Of a stretch of DNA of 64,000 nucleotides, positions 62,136-64,000 are shown piece after piece. The stretch is from Methanobacteriota archaeon (GTDB lineage Archaea > Undinarchaeota > Undinarchaeia > Undinarchaeales > Undinarchaeaceae). The notes beneath the pieces are model-generated. The model was given only the letters and a program-made list of their open reading frames with translations. It did not search any database and was not told where the DNA came from. Location of the stretch: assembly GCA_002687935.1 (NCBI GenBank), contig NZBN01000007.1, positions 69,030 to 133,029 on the forward strand, given 5' to 3'. A program made the translations under genes and the position numbers. Each line of letters begins with the position of its first letter. Position 1 is the first letter of the stretch.

Positions 62136-64000
62136 TTGGTCTATAAACGCTATATCAAAAAAGGCGGGAAGAAAGTAGGTCCTTATTATTATGACAGTAT
62201 GCGCGACGCAGACGGAAAAGTTCGTACAATATATATAGGACGCGACCCGACGGAATATCTCAGGAAAAAAGAGAGTTCAAAAAATAATATTTCATCTCCG
62301 TCTTCAAATTCTTCATCTCCAATGAGGAAAATTCCCTCCCGTCCCTTGGGCGGTTATCGCAAGACGAAAGTTGACTCAAAGTTCATAGGTTTCTCTCTGG
62401 TTTTTCTTGCTCTTATTGCAGTGGTTCTATCTTCTCCTTTATCGGACGCGCCAACAGGACTTCTTGCGGGCGGTCAAAAAGTTTCAACAAGCTGGGAAAA
62501 TGTAGAGTTTCTGCAAATCGCGACTGGTCAGAGAGCGGTTTCCCATCACATAGTTTTCGGAAGCAACAAGCCAGAGGCCTGTGAAGATGGCATATTTGTT
62601 CTCTCTGGTAATGGAGAGGAAGTTGATTTTACTCTTACTGACAAGATTATTTCTGGAGGAGAATGTCAGAAAGCAATTATCCACTTCACTGCGGGTCCTG
62701 AGGCAGATATTGCTGCTGTTTTAGGCCTCTTTGAAATAGATGAAATAAATCTTGCATCTGAATATTCAATATTCTATGGTCTTGTAATATCAGGGGGTGT
62801 CGGAAGTTCTCCTTCTACTGTTGAAGCGGCAGACGAACAGGAACTGCAGGACATTCACCTGGAATCTTCCCAGATAGTCGCCGGAGAAGATATTATGTGG
62901 ACAAAGAAGGTGAAAGTTCAGAATACTGAAAAGCGCCCAAGGACCCTGGATGTCAGTATTGGCATACCAGATGATGCGAAGAGTGTCACTTTTACAAGCT
63001 ACACATCTCCAAATGAATTTTTTGTTTCAGACACTGTGGAGGGGCAGTCTGTTGATTACGAGTATTCATTAGAGAGTCTTGAGTCAGAAACTTTTGAAGT
63101 AGAATATGTTACGGAGGGTCCAGTTGTTGAAGAATCAAATCTTTCAGAGGCTGATGGCAGGCTCACAAAGACTGTTAATGTTTCATCGGACTATCATTAC
63201 GAAAATGTTCTCACCTATGCAGCAGTTCCTGACCTCGAGCCTGAGCAGGTTCATCTCTTCTGGATTATTGATGGTATTAAAACTGATGTCACTGAAAGGG
63301 CAGATTTCAATGTGAGCTTCTACGACGAGAACGGCGACGGGCTCATTGATAAAATGTCCTGGGTCGTTCCCCACCTCTCTACTCAGGAATTCGTTCTTGT
63401 TTTTGACATCACTGTAATAAATCCATGGCATTATGGAGCCAGCGGAGAGGACTGGATTGTTTACTTTAACACAACGGGTGAGGGGACGCTGAACATAAGC
63501 AAAGACAGTTTAGCAGATTCAGTGCTTTCTTTTAACTGGATAAAATGCGGTATTGCTACCCTGACTCCGATTATTGATGGTCCAAGTGTTATTGTCTACA
63601 ACTATTCCTGTGACTATAAAGGAAGTATCAGTCATACGATATCTGAGATGCCGTCTGAGGTCTTCAGTCAGACTTTGAACTTTGGAAATGACCTGTATAA
63701 TGATGTTGATTTTGCTTATGATCCTTCGTGTACTGAAGAGCTTCAACATCCAATTACTTGCGACACTTCAACATACCCTGGTGGTGGTCCAGGGATTACT
63801 TGCGATATGATGTTTGGACTTCCTGTTGTATACCAGGATGGAACGAACTGCTTCGCAACTGGAGCTCCTGGCACCGGAATGGAGTGCACTAACATGGGGC
63901 CTCCCGTCTCCGTAGAATGCGCGGTCTTCAGTTCTGGAATTCCGGAAGCAACAATAACGGCCTCCGATGCAACTGCAACAGAAGCAGGTTTAACAACTGG
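62136..64000 (+). CDS. Large membrane-anchored surface protein (partial, C-terminus beyond window)
   Basis: The frame is open from 62094 to the right edge, so at least 621 residues. The likely start is TTG at 62136, giving VYKRYIKKGGKKVGPYYYDS, a short N-terminal motif I know from other archaeal surface proteins; an ATG at about 62192 is a later alternative. A transmembrane helix lies at about residues 85-105 (FIGFSLVFLALIAVVLSS). The outer part has beta-sandwich-like regions, an acidic DENGDGLIDKMSW loop, N-x-S/T sequons and paired Cys late on (CDTSTYPGGGPGITC). An S-layer or adhesin role is likely. Expression is probably controlled by the operator cluster upstream. Confidence 0.8.
   Translation, partial: MVYKRYIKKGGKKVGPYYYDSMRDADGKVRTIYIGRDPTEYLRKKESSKNNISSPSSNSSSPMRKIPSRPLGGYRKTKVDSKFIGFSLVFLALIAVVLSSPLSDAPTGLLAGGQKVSTSWENVEFLQIATGQRAVSHHIVFGSNKPEACEDGIFVLSGNGEEVDFTLTDKIISGGECQKAIIHFTAGPEADIAAVLGLFEIDEINLASEYSIFYGLVISGGVGSSPSTVEAADEQELQDIHLESSQIVAGEDIMWTKKVKVQNTEKRPRTLDVSIGIPDDAKSVTFTSYTSPNEFFVSDTVEGQSVDYEYSLESLESETFEVEYVTEGPVVEESNLSEADGRLTKTVNVSSDYHYENVLTYAAVPDLEPEQVHLFWIIDGIKTDVTERADFNVSFYDENGDGLIDKMSWVVPHLSTQEFVLVFDITVINPWHYGASGEDWIVYFNTTGEGTLNISKDSLADSVLSFNWIKCGIATLTPIIDGPSVIVYNYSCDYKGSISHTISEMPSEVFSQTLNFGNDLYNDVDFAYDPSCTEELQHPITCDTSTYPGGGPGITCDMMFGLPVVYQDGTNCFATGAPGTGMECTNMGPPVSVECAVFSSGIPEATITASDATATEAGLTT

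Overview
This window is a moderately AT-rich archaeal chromosome segment. The evidence is the set of informational genes: thermosome, TBP, MCM, RFC large and small subunits, topoisomerase VI, aIF1A, aIF2 beta and gamma, aIF5B, the RNA polymerase subunits K, E' and E'' (Spt4), ribosomal proteins S6e, S24e and S27ae, and archaeal 16S/23S rRNA with a spacer tRNA-Ala. TATA boxes lie about 25 bases ahead of many start codons, so many messages look leaderless, while other genes carry a clear Shine-Dalgarno site. The compact layout, many tiny or unknown membrane proteins, FG-GAP surface proteins and the type IV pilus set suggest an uncultivated lineage, possibly DPANN (for example Aenigmarchaeota-like). 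That placement is inference; the 16S gene here would settle it.

Layout. 1-2.6 kb: two minus-strand membrane-anchored FG-GAP surface proteins, the first cut by the window edge. 2.7-6.5 kb: a membrane protein, a two-domain RecB-like/RNase H-like nuclease, and the thermosome with a hairpin terminator. 6.5-14.6 kb: an eleven-gene type IV pilus-like operon with a coiled-coil protein, pilin-like proteins, a VirB11-type ATPase and two separate GspF/TadC platform proteins. 14.5-19.5 kb: RFC subunits, a divergent cis-prenyltransferase, a geranylgeranyl reductase-family enzyme and MTA phosphorylase. 19.6-21.4 kb: APRT and S-adenosylhomocysteine hydrolase, which with MTA phosphorylase form a methyl-cycle/adenine salvage set. 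21.4-30.5 kb: TBP with a repetitive basic tail, MCM, a presenilin-like protease, an RPA-like protein, aIF2 beta, DUF424, RpoK, aIF1A, a KH protein and topoisomerase VI B/A, then tRNA-Asn.

30.7-36.5 kb (minus strand): a 47-residue zinc-ribbon protein, two small membrane proteins, PyrE, PyrF, an unknown membrane protein, and a non-oxidative pentose phosphate set (transaldolase-like, split transketolase, ribulose-phosphate epimerase) that could feed ribose 5-phosphate to nucleotide synthesis. 36.9-44.4 kb (minus strand): a classic archaeal translation/transcription cluster with an H+-pyrophosphatase embedded in it. 44.5-50.7 kb: RNase P RNA, a MazG-like pyrophosphohydrolase, the 16S-tRNA-Ala-23S operon without a linked 5S, and tRNA-Leu (with an intron) and tRNA-Gly.

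50.7-64 kb: HIT protein, an M64-like metalloprotease lipoprotein, a secreted protein, two tRNAs, a membrane protein, AsnRS, a candidate structured RNA, FtsZ, a DASS-type transporter, DNA ligase, a TrmB-type regulator, and a large surface protein preceded by three copies of an operator-like heptamer and running off the right edge. No insertion sequence, CRISPR array or prophage was seen. The best leads are the RNA candidate upstream of ftsZ, the operator array next to the TrmB regulator, the TBP repeat tail, the pilus operon, and substitutions in conserved motifs of RFC-L, the cis-prenyltransferase and the DASS transporter.
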